64,000 bases of DNA from Sclerodactyla briareus (taxonomy: Eukaryota; Echinodermata; Holothuroidea; Dendrochirotida; Sclerodactylidae). Where the stretch lies: positions 1 through 64,000 of the forward strand of contig JAODTK010005844.1 of the NCBI GenBank assembly GCA_026419785.1. The letters run 5' to 3'. Both the position numbers and the translations under genes were made by a program. The notes beneath the pieces were generated by a model. It was not told the origin of the DNA. It searched no databases and was given only the letters and a program-made list of their open reading frames with translations. Position 1 is the first letter of the stretch. Every line of letters starts with the position of its first letter. This document shows positions 63,958 to 64,000 of the stretch, piece by piece.

Positions 63958-64000
<43 letters not shown>
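63779..64000 (+). repeat. Poly(G) tract, 222 bases with about five interruptions
   Basis: Nearly pure G to the end of the window, broken only by isolated T or A residues (near 63,802, 63,889, 63,913, 63,948 and 63,957). A natural G homopolymer of this size would be exceptional, so a base-calling or contig-end artefact is more likely than a genomic repeat. Confidence 0.9.

Noticed and set aside
1..64000. Bacterial operon, phage or defence-type system
   Set aside because: No runs of adjacent ORFs with ribosome binding sites. Intron-like structure and animal transposons dominate.

Overview
The window looks like a stretch of a large, repeat-rich animal nuclear genome. Its long non-coding stretches, short exon-like blocks with GT/AG borders, non-LTR and DIRS-type retrotransposons, hAT- and PIF/Harbinger-like DNA elements, several satellites and a dispersed repeat rich in AGGTCA all point to a metazoan, most likely a marine invertebrate. 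The species cannot be told from the sequence alone. There is no bacterial-style gene organisation. Indels are frequent, and recognisable protein segments keep changing frame, so the sequence appears to come from noisy long reads, or the segments are decayed.

From 1 to 8.6 kb there is mostly unannotatable sequence with an 894-bp Harbinger-like MITE (1.6-2.5 kb), one possible secreted-protein ORF (4.2 kb) and two minus-strand non-LTR reverse-transcriptase fragments (7.4-8.6 kb). From 8.6 to 16.4 kb lies a degraded DIRS-type retrotransposon with an inverted terminal repeat, reverse transcriptase, RNase H and tyrosine recombinase remnants. Its 3' end plus more than 1 kb of flank is present twice in tandem (15.4-17.6 and 17.6-19.6 kb). 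From 20 to 36 kb there are weak exon candidates (minus strand at 21.1 and 23.1 kb, plus strand at 24.55 kb), a short MITE and several tandem-repeat fields.

From 36.0 to 63.5 kb on the plus strand there is good evidence for part of one gene, an OCRL/INPP5B-type inositol polyphosphate 5-phosphatase. A PH-domain exon lies at 36.0 kb, a linker exon with DPF and FEDNF-like motifs at 45.7-46.2 kb, a second linker exon at 59.5 kb, a pre-catalytic helix exon at 62.1 kb and the first catalytic-domain exon at 63.2-63.5 kb. The rest of the catalytic domain, the ASH domain and the RhoGAP-like domain would lie beyond the window. The introns carry a 2.3-kb hAT element with a perfect 8-bp target-site duplication, a LINE 3' end, satellites with units of about 45, 46, 34 and 270 bp, and a repeat family with clustered nuclear-receptor half-sites. 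The last 222 bases are almost pure G and are probably an assembly or sequencing artefact.

I found no convincing tRNA, rRNA, CRISPR array or multi-gene system.
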